In this document: piece by piece, positions 47,807-57,122 of the stretch | How the letters are laid out: each line of letters starts with the position of its first letter | How positions within the stretch are numbered: position 1 is the first letter of the stretch | From: Symbiodinium natans | Lineage: Eukaryota > Sar > Dinophyceae > Suessiales > Symbiodiniaceae | Length of the DNA: 64,000 nucleotides | Assembly: GCA_905221605.1 (NCBI GenBank) | Contig: CAJNDS010000620.1 | Span: 10,001-74,000, forward strand | Reading direction: 5' to 3' | Notes under the pieces: generated by a model | What the model saw: the letters and a program-made list of their open reading frames with translations, nothing else | What the model was told of the DNA's origin: nothing | Database searches by the model: none | Position numbers and translations under genes: made by a program

Positions 47807-50800
47807 ATGGACACTGGTGAAGAACGTGTACCTGGACGAGACCGTTCTCCGAGAGGCCGCAGTGCAAGCAGCCTGAGTTCCACAGGGCTTTCTGGTGCAA
47901 GATCACCAAGTGCCCGTGGGAGAAGAGAACGTGGAAGGTCTTTGCCAGCGCGACCAGCTTCAGTTCCACGCGGAGTAGACCCAAGGCAGTGGACAGCTAC
48001 GACTGGAGCAGGCCATCAGCCACCAGTCGGGGCTGTGCCTTCGTTTGGACCTCAGTTCTACCAGATGGGAACACCCCCTCAGACAGCACCACAAGAACCC
48101 CTTCAAGTTCCGAATATGCAGTTGCCCGTTGCACCTGGAGTAGCTCAACAGATGGAGTTCACGAGAGCAATGCTGCAAGCGCAGGACGAGCAGATCCGAC
48201 AGCAGGCAGCTCAACTTCAGCAGATGAGTGCCATGCTTACGCAAGCATTGCAGCTTGCAAGTGCGAATGCTGCCAATGCGCATATTGCAGCAGCTGCAGC
48301 TTCATCGTCGACGAGTCCTACACCTGGAGGAGACCCCTCAGCAGCACCTGCGAATGCATCGACTCCTGTGGACATGGAAGTAGACTCTGGTGTACGAAAC
48401 AAGAGAGCAGAGGGTTACATCCCACAGTTGCCTCAGCTGAACTATGCGTCCATGACGAGCAGACATGCTGAAATCCGAGTTTGGACAGCCTACAGAGACG
48501 AACTCACGAGTTGGCTTTGTTTGCTCGACGACCGCTACGCTACGGAATTGCAAGAAGCGATCAGTAGCAATGTGGAAGTCTTGCAAGTGAGGCTTGAAGC
48601 CGGGAAAGCAGCCCGGTCAACCAAACTTTGGTTTTTGCTTCGTCAGTCCATGAGCAAGTTCCAACGTGGGCAAGATTTGGTGCATCTCATCGAGGTGAAA
48701 CAAATGGGAGCAAGTGCCGGATACGAACTCTGGCGCTCGTTGAACAACGAATTGTCAGTTCGCTCCAGAGTGGAGGGACAGGCCCTCCGCGAACAGGCGT
48801 TAGGCCTGGTGCCACCAAAGCATCTCAAGCGACCACTTGATGTCGCCAGGTGGTACACCACCGAGCTTCTCAAGTTCGAGGCGCAGGTGAAGCATCGCTT
48901 CCCGGAGTTGCTCATCGGAGAACAAGAGGGAGTCCTGTGCCTGATGAAGCACTTGGATTCTGAGACCAAGAGATATCTGCTCCTCCATCACTCAACAAAG
49001 AGCATGGGTGAGCTGATGACTGGTTTGCAGTTTTACGACGAGCAACTTCGTGTGATGGACTTCCAGAGAGAAGGAGCATCCGGGTATGCGAATGCTTTCA
49101 AGGGCGGTAAGGGCGAGAAGGGCGACAGAGACAAGAGCAACAAAGGCTCCAAGGGCAACAAGGGCAACAAAGGCGAGAAAGGAGAAAAGGGACTGAAGGG
49201 CGGCAAAGCGAAAGGAAAGGACAAGAAAGGTGAGCGAAGCGGAAAAGGGGACAAAGCTCGAAGCAAGAGCAGAGAGGCGAAGAAGACGGATGTCTGCCGG
49301 AACTGCGGGAAGACTGGACACTGGGCACGCGACTGCTGGGCACCTCCGAAGGACAAAGCCGCAGCGGCAACGAACCAGGCCGTTACGACGCAGCCAGAGG
49401 CACCATCATCTTCATCGTCTACTTCGGCGAAAGCAGCAGCACAGCCCACAACCAAGGGTAGTGGAAAAGCACAGTCATCAATCAAGACGTTTCTGGAGGG
49501 ATATCACTTTGGTATGATGCTCACGAACCAAGTGGTTAGTTTTCCTTCAGATGATCGTATTTACTGGCTGATTGACTCTGGTAGTTCGTTCCACATCATC
49601 ACGAGAGAGACGCTTGAGAGTGATCATGTGAAGGTCCTTGCATGGCTTGAAGGACGCCCTAAGTCATATGCGGAGACTGCGACTGGAGATTCCGTTGAAA
49701 TTGGCGGATCGACACATGTTTTAGTGGAAGTTTGCTTTGAAACCACCACCCCAGCATCATCGAAGAGCAGTTCTGAGCATGAGGGTGACGCTGTGTACAT
49801 GTGTAGGGCTAGGTTTGAAGCCGTCATTTCCGATCAGATCAAGCACAATTTGCTGAACATCAACTTGCTTTGTCAGAATGGCGGTTGGGAGCCAGCGATG
49901 TGCGACCAGCAGGGCGTAATTACCGTGCGAAAGCACGGCGTAACGCTGAGACCAACCATGTTTGCTTCAGTTAGTTGGCTTGCGTCAGTTCGGAATGACC
50001 ATCCTTTAGCACTGAAACCGCAGGATTTGATCGCCAAAACGGAACAGTTTCGTCGAAGTCGGTCTCGCAAGTCGTCTTCGAGTCGTGATTTTCATCGTTC
50101 GACTTCGAATCGAGGTCATCGCAGCTCTGTGAGAGTGTGTGTTGAGCCCGAAAACCCCGAATTGCTGGATGTTTCATGTCTTGATGAGGTAGTTGATTGC
50201 GAGTTTCAGACGAGCCACGAACATGTCGACCTGGACCAAGGCGAAGCTAAGGACAGACTAAGGACAGTCGATGACGTTTCCGGCTCTGCGAGGGATCAAC
50301 TTCAGTTTTTCAGTCATGTGGATACGCCAGTTGTTCGTGAGCTTGATAGGGATGAACGCTTGATTTTTAGTGAAGACAACAGCGTTATCTCACACAAGCA
50401 ACAGGACAACAGCACCACACCAGCAGTCGAGTGGCTTGTATTTGAAAAGGACAGCAGCGTTATCTCACACAAGCAACAGGACAACAGCACCACACCAGCA
50501 GTCGAGTGGCTTGTATTTGAAAATGACAGCAGCGTTATCTCACACAAGCAACAGGACAACAGCACCACACCAGCAGTTGAGCATCTTGTGCATGAGCATG
50601 GTAGGGAAACAGTTGTCTGTCGTGCTTGCTTGGAGGATTTCCCTGATGAGGTTGAGACTGGCAGCTTGGATTGCTCAAAGAGGCGAAGTTTTCCTAGAGC
50701 AGGACAGATAGGAGACCGCCGCTATGGATCCGAGTGCCACGATGCAACAGAGCATTCAACAGTTGGAAGGCATGCGCCAGGGGGCGAGACGCAGGAGACT

Positions 50801-53800
50801 GATATTGTTGGAGGCCAACGCCGCGCAACACGGCATAGAGCTTCCACAGAATCTCCGAGAGGAGCTCCAGGCAACGTATGCCGAGGCGGAGTCCACTGGA
50901 GGGGACGAGATGGATCTGGATTTGGATTCGGCAAGGGTGGACCCTTCGACCTCATCTCCTTCGATAGAGTACATCATGGAAGAGACGGAAGCGGCGGAGG
51001 CACCGTCGTCCCACACTGGGGTGAGGGAATTCCAAACGGATCCTTCGATGTCAGAGGCTCCAGCCAAGGGACCCGCTATGGTGCTGATGAAGCCGACGCC
51101 GAAGATCAAATCCAAGGAAAAGGCCAAGGCCGAGAGACCGGTGCGGAATTTGCTGCCGGACCATGTGGATCAATCGACCATGGGAGTCGATCCTCGGGAG
51201 CCATCCGGCCCCACGCCGGCATCGTCAGCGCCAACACGGAGAGGAAAACGGCGCTGGGCGTCGACAGGCTGGATGACGTGGATTGCTCGTCGATTTGGAG
51301 GAGCTTGGACGGCACAAGCTTCGGGAGCCAGCGATCCACCGGATACGCCGGTGACGCTGTTTTGCCTCCTATGCCAGAAGTATGTCACCGAAGCCCATTT
51401 GATGAGCGAACCACACGAAGCCAACATGCAGGGCTTCACGCAGACCATCTCCAAGGAGGGCCTCCACGTGACGCAGAACCCGGTGGATTGGGCCACATGG
51501 GAGCAAGCTCTTGCGGAACCAGAGCAGCTGGAACTTGGAGTGACAGAGGGCAAGGCTCGCTCAGTGGTTGCGCTGGGACCGAGCGAGTTTCCTCAGCCGA
51601 ACCCGAAGGAAACAACCGCGGCAGCACCGGCGAGCCCAGGGCCAGGACCATCGACAATGGTGGTGGAGATAGACGAGTCCGACGAGGATTGGGGAGAATG
51701 GAGGCCAACCACAGGGGTTCCAGCTCCAACGACCCCAGCACATCCGGAGCATCCCCCTATCTCCATGACGCAGCCGCCGGGGGAACCGGTCAGCCCGACA
51801 GCAGTGTACACGGAACACCGCCGGGGCCCCGAGCCCAGGCATGCGAAGAGCACTCTCCGAGTGACACCTCCCTGGCGGGAATCACTTTCCAACCTGGGCT
51901 ATCATGGTCCGTATCTGCAGCTGCATCTGAGCACACCAGGCCACACCGCAGAAGGGCTGCAAGCCCTCGGACCTTTGAGGGAGAGCTTCCTGCGGATGCA
52001 GGTGAAGGACCATGCCCAACTGCCGCGGGTCAGCTTGACACCCCCGAAAGCCACCAGCGACCTCTCCAGCACGGTGATGAGGATGGCAGAAAGGATGGAA
52101 ACAGGAGAAGCGGGGACATTGGCACCGGCAGGAAGGCCATTCAACACAATGAGCCTTCGCGCTCAGCTCGAGGCGGGGGTCCTCACGGGCCAACAATACG
52201 AGGACCGGCGCCGAGCAAGGTCGCAGGACATACAGGCTGCGAGGTCGGTCGCGCCAAGGCTGGCGCTCCCGATACCTCCGCCACCTCCAGTTCCGCGGCC
52301 CGAACGCACGCCCGAAACCCCAATTCCGTGGAGTGGCGCGCCGTCGCCTGCATTCATGGAACTTATCAGGCGCCGCCGAGATCGCCAAGAGCGCGATCGT
52401 TCTCGCTCCCCGTCTCCCTGAAAGGGAGTACGGAAAAGCTCAATCCAATCCTTGCAGCTTTGTCCCAAGACGAGAGAAAAGAGCCCGATACGCGACAGCC
52501 GCAACAGCAGTTTGAGTTAGTCACTGAAGAAGGAATTATTGGGGACAATGTGCGTAGTAAACAGGCAGAACTTCAGCACCACATGCAGGGACACGTACCA
52601 TACATGTCTGACTGTGAGTTTTGCCAGCGCACTAGAGGGACCACTCCAGCCCGAAAGCGTACCGACCTGAACCCGAGAGAGTTTCAGCTTGACCAGTGCT
52701 TCTTTCGCAAGCTTGCATTCATCGTACTGGTTCATACCATGAGCTTTGCAATTGCAGTTTGCTTTAGACCTGAGGGAGAGAGCTCAGCAACAACAGCAGA
52801 AGATTTGCATCCCTGGGTCAGGCACTTTGGTGTGAAACAACCGCATTTCATGTCTGATGCAGAGGGACTCACGAAGAACATCGCAGCGAGACTCGCTGAT
52901 CTTTGTGAGGGTACTGAGGACAGCTTTGCACCCGAAAGGCATGCACCAGCAGCAGAACGAGCCATTAGGACCCTGAAAGGAATCGTAGCAACACATGAGC
53001 TTGAGTTGCGTGAACATGGCGTTGTTTTGGATGCTGAGTGTGCGGATGTTTTCGACCTTTTGTTTCAATACGCAGCACACACGCACAACAGGTTTTCAGT
53101 TTCTGTAGGGTCGACCATGACACCCATGCAGAAGATCCGCGGAGATCGCGTGCGACCGCAAGTCACGTATCCGTTCGGTGCGGTAGCATACGCTAAGATA
53201 ACGCGGGCTAGAAGACCTGACGCGGATGCCAAGTATGCTCGAGGGATCTACTTGGGACCAGTGCTTGGGAGCACAGGTCATGCCATGGAAATCCGCTTGG
53301 ATAGTGGGGAGACGAAACGGGTGATCGCGCCCGGACTCAAATTGCTCTACCCGTTGCGTTTCGACGCAAATCTTCTGCCCGGTGCAAAGGCCCTAGATGG
53401 CTTCGTGCCCCCGCCTGAAGCACCGAAGACCAAAGAGCTGTTTCTCCCATATGTTCCAGGTGGAGGTCCTCCCATAGACTGGGTGAGACAACATGGTGTT
53501 ACACCCAAGTGCCCCGGATGCCAGGAAGGCGTCAGCTCGAGCAGGCATTCCCAAAAGTGTGTGAAGAGATACCAAAAATGGTTGCGTGATTCCATCGATG
53601 ATGCTCTGGAGGCATTAGATGAAGGACCGAAGGTCGACCGAAGACCTGAGGAGCTAATTGGAGAAGACCCATACGATGATGACGAGCAAATGAAGCCGAA
53701 CAAGCGAACACGCTTTGGAGGAGAGGAGGTCCGAGCGTTTGATCCTGAGCAAGCAGGAGTCGGAGACCTAGAGATCCCGGAGATGTCAGTGCCGGATGCT

Positions 53801-55687
53801 GACTGGAATGTGTCCGAGTACCAGCCGTCCGAGGCTGAGGATGACGATATGGGAGAAGCTCCAGAGATGGGAGACGCTCCAGAGCATCCCCAGACATTCC
53901 ATGAGGGGGTCCCAGTCCGATACCTGGAGGAATTGCTCGAGAACGCTCACTACACACCACAACCACTTTCTTGTTGTGACCACTACGACGTCGAAGCAGC
54001 ATGTCACTTACTTGTTGGTCGGTCGAGCGTGGAGAAGTTCCCATATGTTTGCTTGAACACGACAACACAACAACAGCACCACAAACAACAACAGTCGGTC
54101 GAGCGTGAAGCAGTGGAGTTGTTGAATCTCCAAGACCACCCTTGTGTATGCTCTTCAGTTAAAGAGAAAAAGGAAGATGAGTCCGCAGGGACGTACATGA
54201 GAATCCAAGACAGGACTCTCTGGGTGAATCGACCTAGAGCCAGCTACGATGACCTGGAAGGTTTTCAGCTGGACCCTGAAGAGACATGGCAAGGAATCAA
54301 GAAAGAGGTGAATGCGCTCGATAGTCTGAAAGTTGGTTATGCAAGATCAAAGAGCGAGATAGATGAGTACCGCAAAGCCAACCCAAACTGTCGGACGGTC
54401 AAGTCCCGATGGGTCCTCACTCAGAAGGCCCCAGGACTAGTCCGAGCAAGGATAGTCGCTAAGGATTTTGCTCATGGCCGACCATCCGCACTCGATTTGG
54501 GGTTGAGTTCTAATACTGCGTCGGTGGAAGCCCTCAAGATCGTCCTTGCACGGGCGGCGAAGGGAAAGATGCGGGCTTACGGCCTCGACATCTCCACCGC
54601 GTTTCTCTTTGCGCAGGTAGTGGAACCCACCATTATCGAGTTGCCAAGTACATTCGCGCTCGAGAGCGGCGAAACCGCGTACTTGATACTAGAGAAAGCG
54701 CTCTACGGTTTGCGTTCCGCCAGCCTTAGCGGGCAGCGACACCTGAACAGGATCGTATCTGCACTAGGCTTACAAGCGAGTCCGCTTGAACCGACGCTTT
54801 TCAGCGGATGGGTCAACCTTGAATCCGGATGGGAGTATATCATCATGTTAGCGTACGTGGATGATTTGCTCATTGTGTCCTCTACCGAGAAAGGGTTCGA
54901 GTACGTCCACGAAGCCCTGAGTTCAGTCTTGAAAGTCAAAGTGACAGGCAGGCTGATCGAAGATGGGCAGATGGAATTCCTCGGCCGTTTAATCCGTTGG
55001 GATGGACGACAGATCATGCTTGGGGTGAAGCCTGAGTATGTGAAGTCGGTCTTTACATCCTTCGGATGGGACATATCCACCGTAAAAGCATCCTTGACGA
55101 CACCCGACATCAGGAGTATGTACGATGAGGAGAGTGTTGAAGAGCCTTCAAAGGAGCTGTCCAGTGAAGCAGCCTCACGGTTCCGAAGTTGCCTAGGGAA
55201 GATAGGCTGGCTCTGTCAAACTCGCTCAGATATAACGTACTTTCACTCCATGTTGTCGCGCGGACAAAGCATGCCACGGCAAGTACATGAAGATGCACTT
55301 CGCAAGTTCCTGCGATGGTTAGCAGCGTTTCCGCTGTTAGATCAAATCTTCCCGCTCGGAGATGGCAAGACCAATGAGGGGGAGAATGCCAGCCTGGTAG
55401 CCTATTGCGACAGCAATTGGGGCAGCGAGATGAGCGTAGCCCGGAAGAGCACCAGTGGCGGAGTGATCTACATCGCAGTGGACGGTCTGTGGTACTGCAT
55501 AAAGGGGTACAGCCGCCTGCAAAGCGTTGTCGCACTCAGCTCAGCAGAAGCAGAGTTGTTTGCCATCGCCGAGGCAGCGAAAGAGGTGGCAGGACTTGCG
55601 CAATTGACGGCGCATATCTGGGGCACCCTCCAGAAACCCCACCGCGTGTACACTGACTCTGCCTCAGCTAGGCAAATCGTGCAATGA
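47807..55687 (+). CDS. Copia gag-pol polyprotein (gag, protease, integrase, RT, RNase H)
   Basis: A single 2626-codon frame. Gag: basic, Gln/Ala-rich helical region, Lys/Gly tract (KGNKGNKGEKGEKGLKGGKA), then a zinc knuckle CRNCGKTGHWARDC at about residues 497-510. Aspartic protease: YWLIDSGSSFHII, Asp at about 590. A 25-residue repeat occurs three times (about 859-933), followed at about residues 970-1540 by a low-complexity region that overlaps the ORF at 50724-52421. Integrase (about 1592-1845): HHMQGH...CEFCQRT zinc site, catalytic acids in FQLDQC, MSDAEG and AAERAIRTLK. RT (about 2165-2395): SRWVLTQK, YGLDISTAFLFAQV, YVDD at about 2350. RNase H: YCDSNWG, STSGGV, LSSAEAELFA, TDSASA. Transcribed and reverse-transcribed as a retroelement. 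No internal stop, so this copy is recent or still functional. ATG 47807 follows the PBS directly. Confidence 0.93.
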   Translation: MDTGEERVPGRDRSPRGRSASSLSSTGLSGARSPSARGRRERGRSLPARPASVPRGVDPRQWTATTGAGHQPPVGAVPSFGPQFYQMGTPPQTAPQEPLQVPNMQLPVAPGVAQQMEFTRAMLQAQDEQIRQQAAQLQQMSAMLTQALQLASANAANAHIAAAAASSSTSPTPGGDPSAAPANASTPVDMEVDSGVRNKRAEGYIPQLPQLNYASMTSRHAEIRVWTAYRDELTSWLCLLDDRYATELQEAISSNVEVLQVRLEAGKAARSTKLWFLLRQSMSKFQRGQDLVHLIEVKQMGASAGYELWRSLNNELSVRSRVEGQALREQALGLVPPKHLKRPLDVARWYTTELLKFEAQVKHRFPELLIGEQEGVLCLMKHLDSETKRYLLLHHSTKSMGELMTGLQFYDEQLRVMDFQREGASGYANAFKGGKGEKGDRDKSNKGSKGNKGNKGEKGEKGLKGGKAKGKDKKGERSGKGDKARSKSREAKKTDVCRNCGKTGHWARDCWAPPKDKAAAATNQAVTTQPEAPSSSSSTSAKAAAQPTTKGSGKAQSSIKTFLEGYHFGMMLTNQVVSFPSDDRIYWLIDSGSSFHIITRETLESDHVKVLAWLEGRPKSYAETATGDSVEIGGSTHVLVEVCFETTTPASSKSSSEHEGDAVYMCRARFEAVISDQIKHNLLNINLLCQNGGWEPAMCDQQGVITVRKHGVTLRPTMFASVSWLASVRNDHPLALKPQDLIAKTEQFRRSRSRKSSSSRDFHRSTSNRGHRSSVRVCVEPENPELLDVSCLDEVVDCEFQTSHEHVDLDQGEAKDRLRTVDDVSGSARDQLQFFSHVDTPVVRELDRDERLIFSEDNSVISHKQQDNSTTPAVEWLVFEKDSSVISHKQQDNSTTPAVEWLVFENDSSVISHKQQDNSTTPAVEHLVHEHGRETVVCRACLEDFPDEVETGSLDCSKRRSFPRAGQIGDRRYGSECHDATEHSTVGRHAPGGETQETDIVGGQRRATRHRASTESPRGAPGNVCRGGVHWRGRDGSGFGFGKGGPFDLISFDRVHHGRDGSGGGTVVPHWGEGIPNGSFDVRGSSQGTRYGADEADAEDQIQGKGQGRETGAEFAAGPCGSIDHGSRSSGAIRPHAGIVSANTERKTALGVDRLDDVDCSSIWRSLDGTSFGSQRSTGYAGDAVLPPMPEVCHRSPFDERTTRSQHAGLHADHLQGGPPRDAEPGGLGHMGASSCGTRAAGTWSDRGQGSLSGCAGTERVSSAEPEGNNRGSTGEPRARTIDNGGGDRRVRRGLGRMEANHRGSSSNDPSTSGASPYLHDAAAGGTGQPDSSVHGTPPGPRAQACEEHSPSDTSLAGITFQPGLSWSVSAAASEHTRPHRRRAASPRTFEGELPADAGEGPCPTAAGQLDTPESHQRPLQHGDEDGRKDGNRRSGDIGTGRKAIQHNEPSRSARGGGPHGPTIRGPAPSKVAGHTGCEVGRAKAGAPDTSATSSSAARTHARNPNSVEWRAVACIHGTYQAPPRSPRARSFSLPVSLKGSTEKLNPILAALSQDERKEPDTRQPQQQFELVTEEGIIGDNVRSKQAELQHHMQGHVPYMSDCEFCQRTRGTTPARKRTDLNPREFQLDQCFFRKLAFIVLVHTMSFAIAVCFRPEGESSATTAEDLHPWVRHFGVKQPHFMSDAEGLTKNIAARLADLCEGTEDSFAPERHAPAAERAIRTLKGIVATHELELREHGVVLDAECADVFDLLFQYAAHTHNRFSVSVGSTMTPMQKIRGDRVRPQVTYPFGAVAYAKITRARRPDADAKYARGIYLGPVLGSTGHAMEIRLDSGETKRVIAPGLKLLYPLRFDANLLPGAKALDGFVPPPEAPKTKELFLPYVPGGGPPIDWVRQHGVTPKCPGCQEGVSSSRHSQKCVKRYQKWLRDSIDDALEALDEGPKVDRRPEELIGEDPYDDDEQMKPNKRTRFGGEEVRAFDPEQAGVGDLEIPEMSVPDADWNVSEYQPSEAEDDDMGEAPEMGDAPEHPQTFHEGVPVRYLEELLENAHYTPQPLSCCDHYDVEAACHLLVGRSSVEKFPYVCLNTTTQQQHHKQQQSVEREAVELLNLQDHPCVCSSVKEKKEDESAGTYMRIQDRTLWVNRPRASYDDLEGFQLDPEETWQGIKKEVNALDSLKVGYARSKSEIDEYRKANPNCRTVKSRWVLTQKAPGLVRARIVAKDFAHGRPSALDLGLSSNTASVEALKIVLARAAKGKMRAYGLDISTAFLFAQVVEPTIIELPSTFALESGETAYLILEKALYGLRSASLSGQRHLNRIVSALGLQASPLEPTLFSGWVNLESGWEYIIMLAYVDDLLIVSSTEKGFEYVHEALSSVLKVKVTGRLIEDGQMEFLGRLIRWDGRQIMLGVKPEYVKSVFTSFGWDISTVKASLTTPDIRSMYDEESVEEPSKELSSEAASRFRSCLGKIGWLCQTRSDITYFHSMLSRGQSMPRQVHEDALRKFLRWLAAFPLLDQIFPLGDGKTNEGENASLVAYCDSNWGSEMSVARKSTSGGVIYIAVDGLWYCIKGYSRLQSVVALSSAEAELFAIAEAAKEVAGLAQLTAHIWGTLQKPHRVYTDSASARQIVQ
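50381..50605 (+). repeat. 75-bp tandem repeat, three copies, inside the polyprotein
   Basis: AGCGTTATCTCACACAAGCA begins at 50381, 50456 and 50531. Each unit encodes 25 residues (SVISHKQQDNSTTPAVEWLV...). Confidence 0.95.
50724..52421 (+). CDS. 565-codon ORF nested in another frame of the copia polyprotein; zinc-finger and RS-tail protein
   Basis: Complete ATG-to-stop ORF, +1 relative to gag-pol, wholly inside it. Its protein looks natural: a helical start (MQQSIQQLEGMRQGARRRRL, LPQNLREELQATYAEAES), acidic stretches, a U1-type C2H2 finger candidate FCLLCQKYVTEAHLMSEPHE at about residues 210-235, Pro-rich segments, a helical block (MSLRAQLEAGVLTGQQYEDR) and a terminal RRRRDRQERDRSRSPSP RS-like tail. 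Over the same 1.7 kb the gag-pol frame is Gly/Arg/His/Ser-rich with no recognisable domain but also no stop. Interpretation: a captured gene between protease and integrase, tolerated or selected in both frames. Expression would need internal initiation, splicing or frameshifting. Function unknown; RNA binding is suggested by the finger and RS tail. Confidence 0.65.
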   Translation: MDPSATMQQSIQQLEGMRQGARRRRLILLEANAAQHGIELPQNLREELQATYAEAESTGGDEMDLDLDSARVDPSTSSPSIEYIMEETEAAEAPSSHTGVREFQTDPSMSEAPAKGPAMVLMKPTPKIKSKEKAKAERPVRNLLPDHVDQSTMGVDPREPSGPTPASSAPTRRGKRRWASTGWMTWIARRFGGAWTAQASGASDPPDTPVTLFCLLCQKYVTEAHLMSEPHEANMQGFTQTISKEGLHVTQNPVDWATWEQALAEPEQLELGVTEGKARSVVALGPSEFPQPNPKETTAAAPASPGPGPSTMVVEIDESDEDWGEWRPTTGVPAPTTPAHPEHPPISMTQPPGEPVSPTAVYTEHRRGPEPRHAKSTLRVTPPWRESLSNLGYHGPYLQLHLSTPGHTAEGLQALGPLRESFLRMQVKDHAQLPRVSLTPPKATSDLSSTVMRMAERMETGEAGTLAPAGRPFNTMSLRAQLEAGVLTGQQYEDRRRARSQDIQAARSVAPRLALPIPPPPPVPRPERTPETPIPWSGAPSPAFMELIRRRRDRQERDRSRSPSP

Positions 55688-56184
55688 ACGTTGCGAGAGA
55701 ATGGGGGATGAAGGTTGTTTTCTGGAGCAGCACTCCTTGTACCGGAGGTAGCCCGTACCAACGGCGACACGAAAATCGGCCGGGCTATCAGGACCATCTA
55801 CAAGCTTTATTCACGGTGCATCGCAAGCTCTGGCGGAGCTTCTTAGTGATGGTGAACCACCCGCAAGTAGGGGTATGGGTCATAGAATGGCCGCAGAGGT
55901 GTGCCTACTGGGGATGGGCAAGTACCCGTTCGTTTGCAGGGCAACGAACCCATTACACTGGCGAAGTGCACGGCTGTGTTTCAGGCTTGGTAGGCAGAGA
56001 TGGATTACCTATCCGAAAGATTTGGAAACTGATGTCGAACGATGAACAGTTTGTGCGAACAATGTCCGAAACGTTTGCATGTACCTGCAAGGGAGATCAT
56101 TCACGAAACTTCGATCTCAAAGCAACGCAGCATTATCCGCCAGCTTTCGCGGACGTCGCCCTGGAAAGCTTGCGACTGCGGTAA
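55684..56184 (+). CDS. Second copia ORF, start overlapping the polyprotein stop (ATGA); possible methyltransferase-like protein
   Basis: A 166-codon ORF whose ATG overlaps the gag-pol TGA in ATGA, an arrangement typical of termination-reinitiation. It reads VVFWSSTPCTGGSPYQRRHE near the N-terminus and GVWVIEWPQRCAYWGW in the middle, then GCVSGLVGRDGLPIRKIW and a CTCKGDHSRNF segment. The PCTGGSP loop and the hydrophobic strand ending IEWP recall motifs IV (PC) and VI (ENV) of cytosine-5 methyltransferase folds, but other motifs, including an SAM site, are not evident, so this is a tentative fold suggestion. An accessory protein produced by the element is the safe call. An unrelated third frame continues to 56407. 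Confidence 0.55.
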   Translation: MNVAREWGMKVVFWSSTPCTGGSPYQRRHENRPGYQDHLQALFTVHRKLWRSFLVMVNHPQVGVWVIEWPQRCAYWGWASTRSFAGQRTHYTGEVHGCVSGLVGRDGLPIRKIWKLMSNDEQFVRTMSETFACTCKGDHSRNFDLKATQHYPPAFADVALESLRLR

Positions 56185-56341
56185 TTCGGTTACTTTGCGA
56201 GAGTTAGTCGACCTCCAGCGATCTGAAGCAGTGCAGCGGTCTAGGACTGAGGAATGCGCCGGCATGCGCGCCCCGGCCAGGAGCTTAGTTGACTTTGCGT
56301 GGAGCTTAGTTGACGTGACCAACAGTGAAACTCTTGGTCAT

Positions 56342-56350
56342 GAGGGGGAG
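56342..56350 (+). promoter_or_regulatory. Polypurine tract
   Basis: GAGGGGGAG directly before TTGATATATGTGA, the expected plus-strand priming site of an LTR element. Confidence 0.75.
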
Positions 56351-56492
56351 TTGATATATGTGATTGGCTCAAGATCTCGGCTCAACCCCGGTGGGGTGCA
56401 CAGGTAGCAGAGCGGTAGCTGTGTGAACCAGCCTCGAGTCCCCTTACTGTTTTGGGTACCAGGCCTGCTTTTTCACAGCCTTCATTCGAGCC

Positions 56493-57122
56493 ATGTCCAG
56501 AGCACCTGTGCAGTCGAGATCCTCACTGCCAGCAAGTGATGGGTTGGAGTCATCTCACCCAACTTGCTCTGCAGAGAGCCAGAAAGAAGGCACGGCCCGA
56601 CTGGAGGGCGAAGCAGCCCGGCTTGGGGAACTTTTCCCTTATGCGAGTCCTCTTACAGCCGGCTGTGGAGTTTCTCCAGCCTTGGAAGACCAGGTAAGTT
56701 GCTCGAGCAGCCTGGCAAGTGCAGAGCGAACTTGGGCCCATAGAGCCAATTGTGGCTCCAGCCAAGGCAGGACTTTTCACCAAGCACTCTGCTTTCGCTG
56801 GTTTCACAAGGGCCGGAAAGAATGGCTGCTCCTCGCAGAGGACAGCAGAGTGTATTTTGTTCGCACCAGCAAATCCGGCAAAACAGTTAGAGCCGGACCT
56901 TGTGGGCAATGGCGATGCATGGAAGACCCAGCAGAGCTCCACGGGGGAACGGGGGGCGACCCGCCCGTGCAGTGGCTTCGCCTGTTAAACTTTAACTGCA
57001 CTGGCTGTGGTAATATTCCAACCCATAACCTCAGTTTTGTGCCAGGTCCTGGGAAAAGGCAACCAGCGATCTTGCACGGAGAGGATGGAAGACGCATCGA
57101 GCTCCACTGTGCCTTTGTCTAG
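56493..57122 (+). pseudogene. Array-unit 1 gene, frameshifted
   Basis: Same protein as unit 3 (61523-62440) but a C is missing near 57113 (GTGCCTTTGTC versus GTGCCCTTTGTC), giving an early stop, and a second indel near 57315 (GGGTTTCTC versus GGGTGTTCTC). The conserved CxxC (NCTGCG) is intact. The overlapping frame from 56452 is the one joined by the possible GTAAGT...CAG intron described for unit 3. Confidence 0.7.

Larger units (their letters stand above)
47247..56363 (+). mobile_element. Ty1/copia LTR retrotransposon
   Basis: Left boundary: host repeat ...TTAGCCAG meets TTGATATATGTGA at 47247. Right side: a purine tract ...GAGGGGGAG meets the same TTGATATATGTGA at 56351. Between them lie a primer-binding site, a gag-pol polyprotein in copia order (PR-INT-RT-RNaseH) and a second ORF. 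The 3' LTR matches the 5' LTR only for its first 13 bases, then continues as the 2.5-kb tandem array. Confidence 0.88.

Noticed and set aside
47807-49500. Collagen-like protein because of the KGxKGx tract
   Set aside because: The Lys/Gly tract directly precedes a zinc knuckle and copia protease, so it is the basic part of Gag.
56400-56455. tRNA gene: TAGCAGAGCGG looks like an A box and CCTCGAGTCC like a B box
   Set aside because: The boxes are only about 15 bp apart, too close for a tRNA body, and no acceptor stem pairs. The A-box-like text is also the primer-binding-site-like motif.
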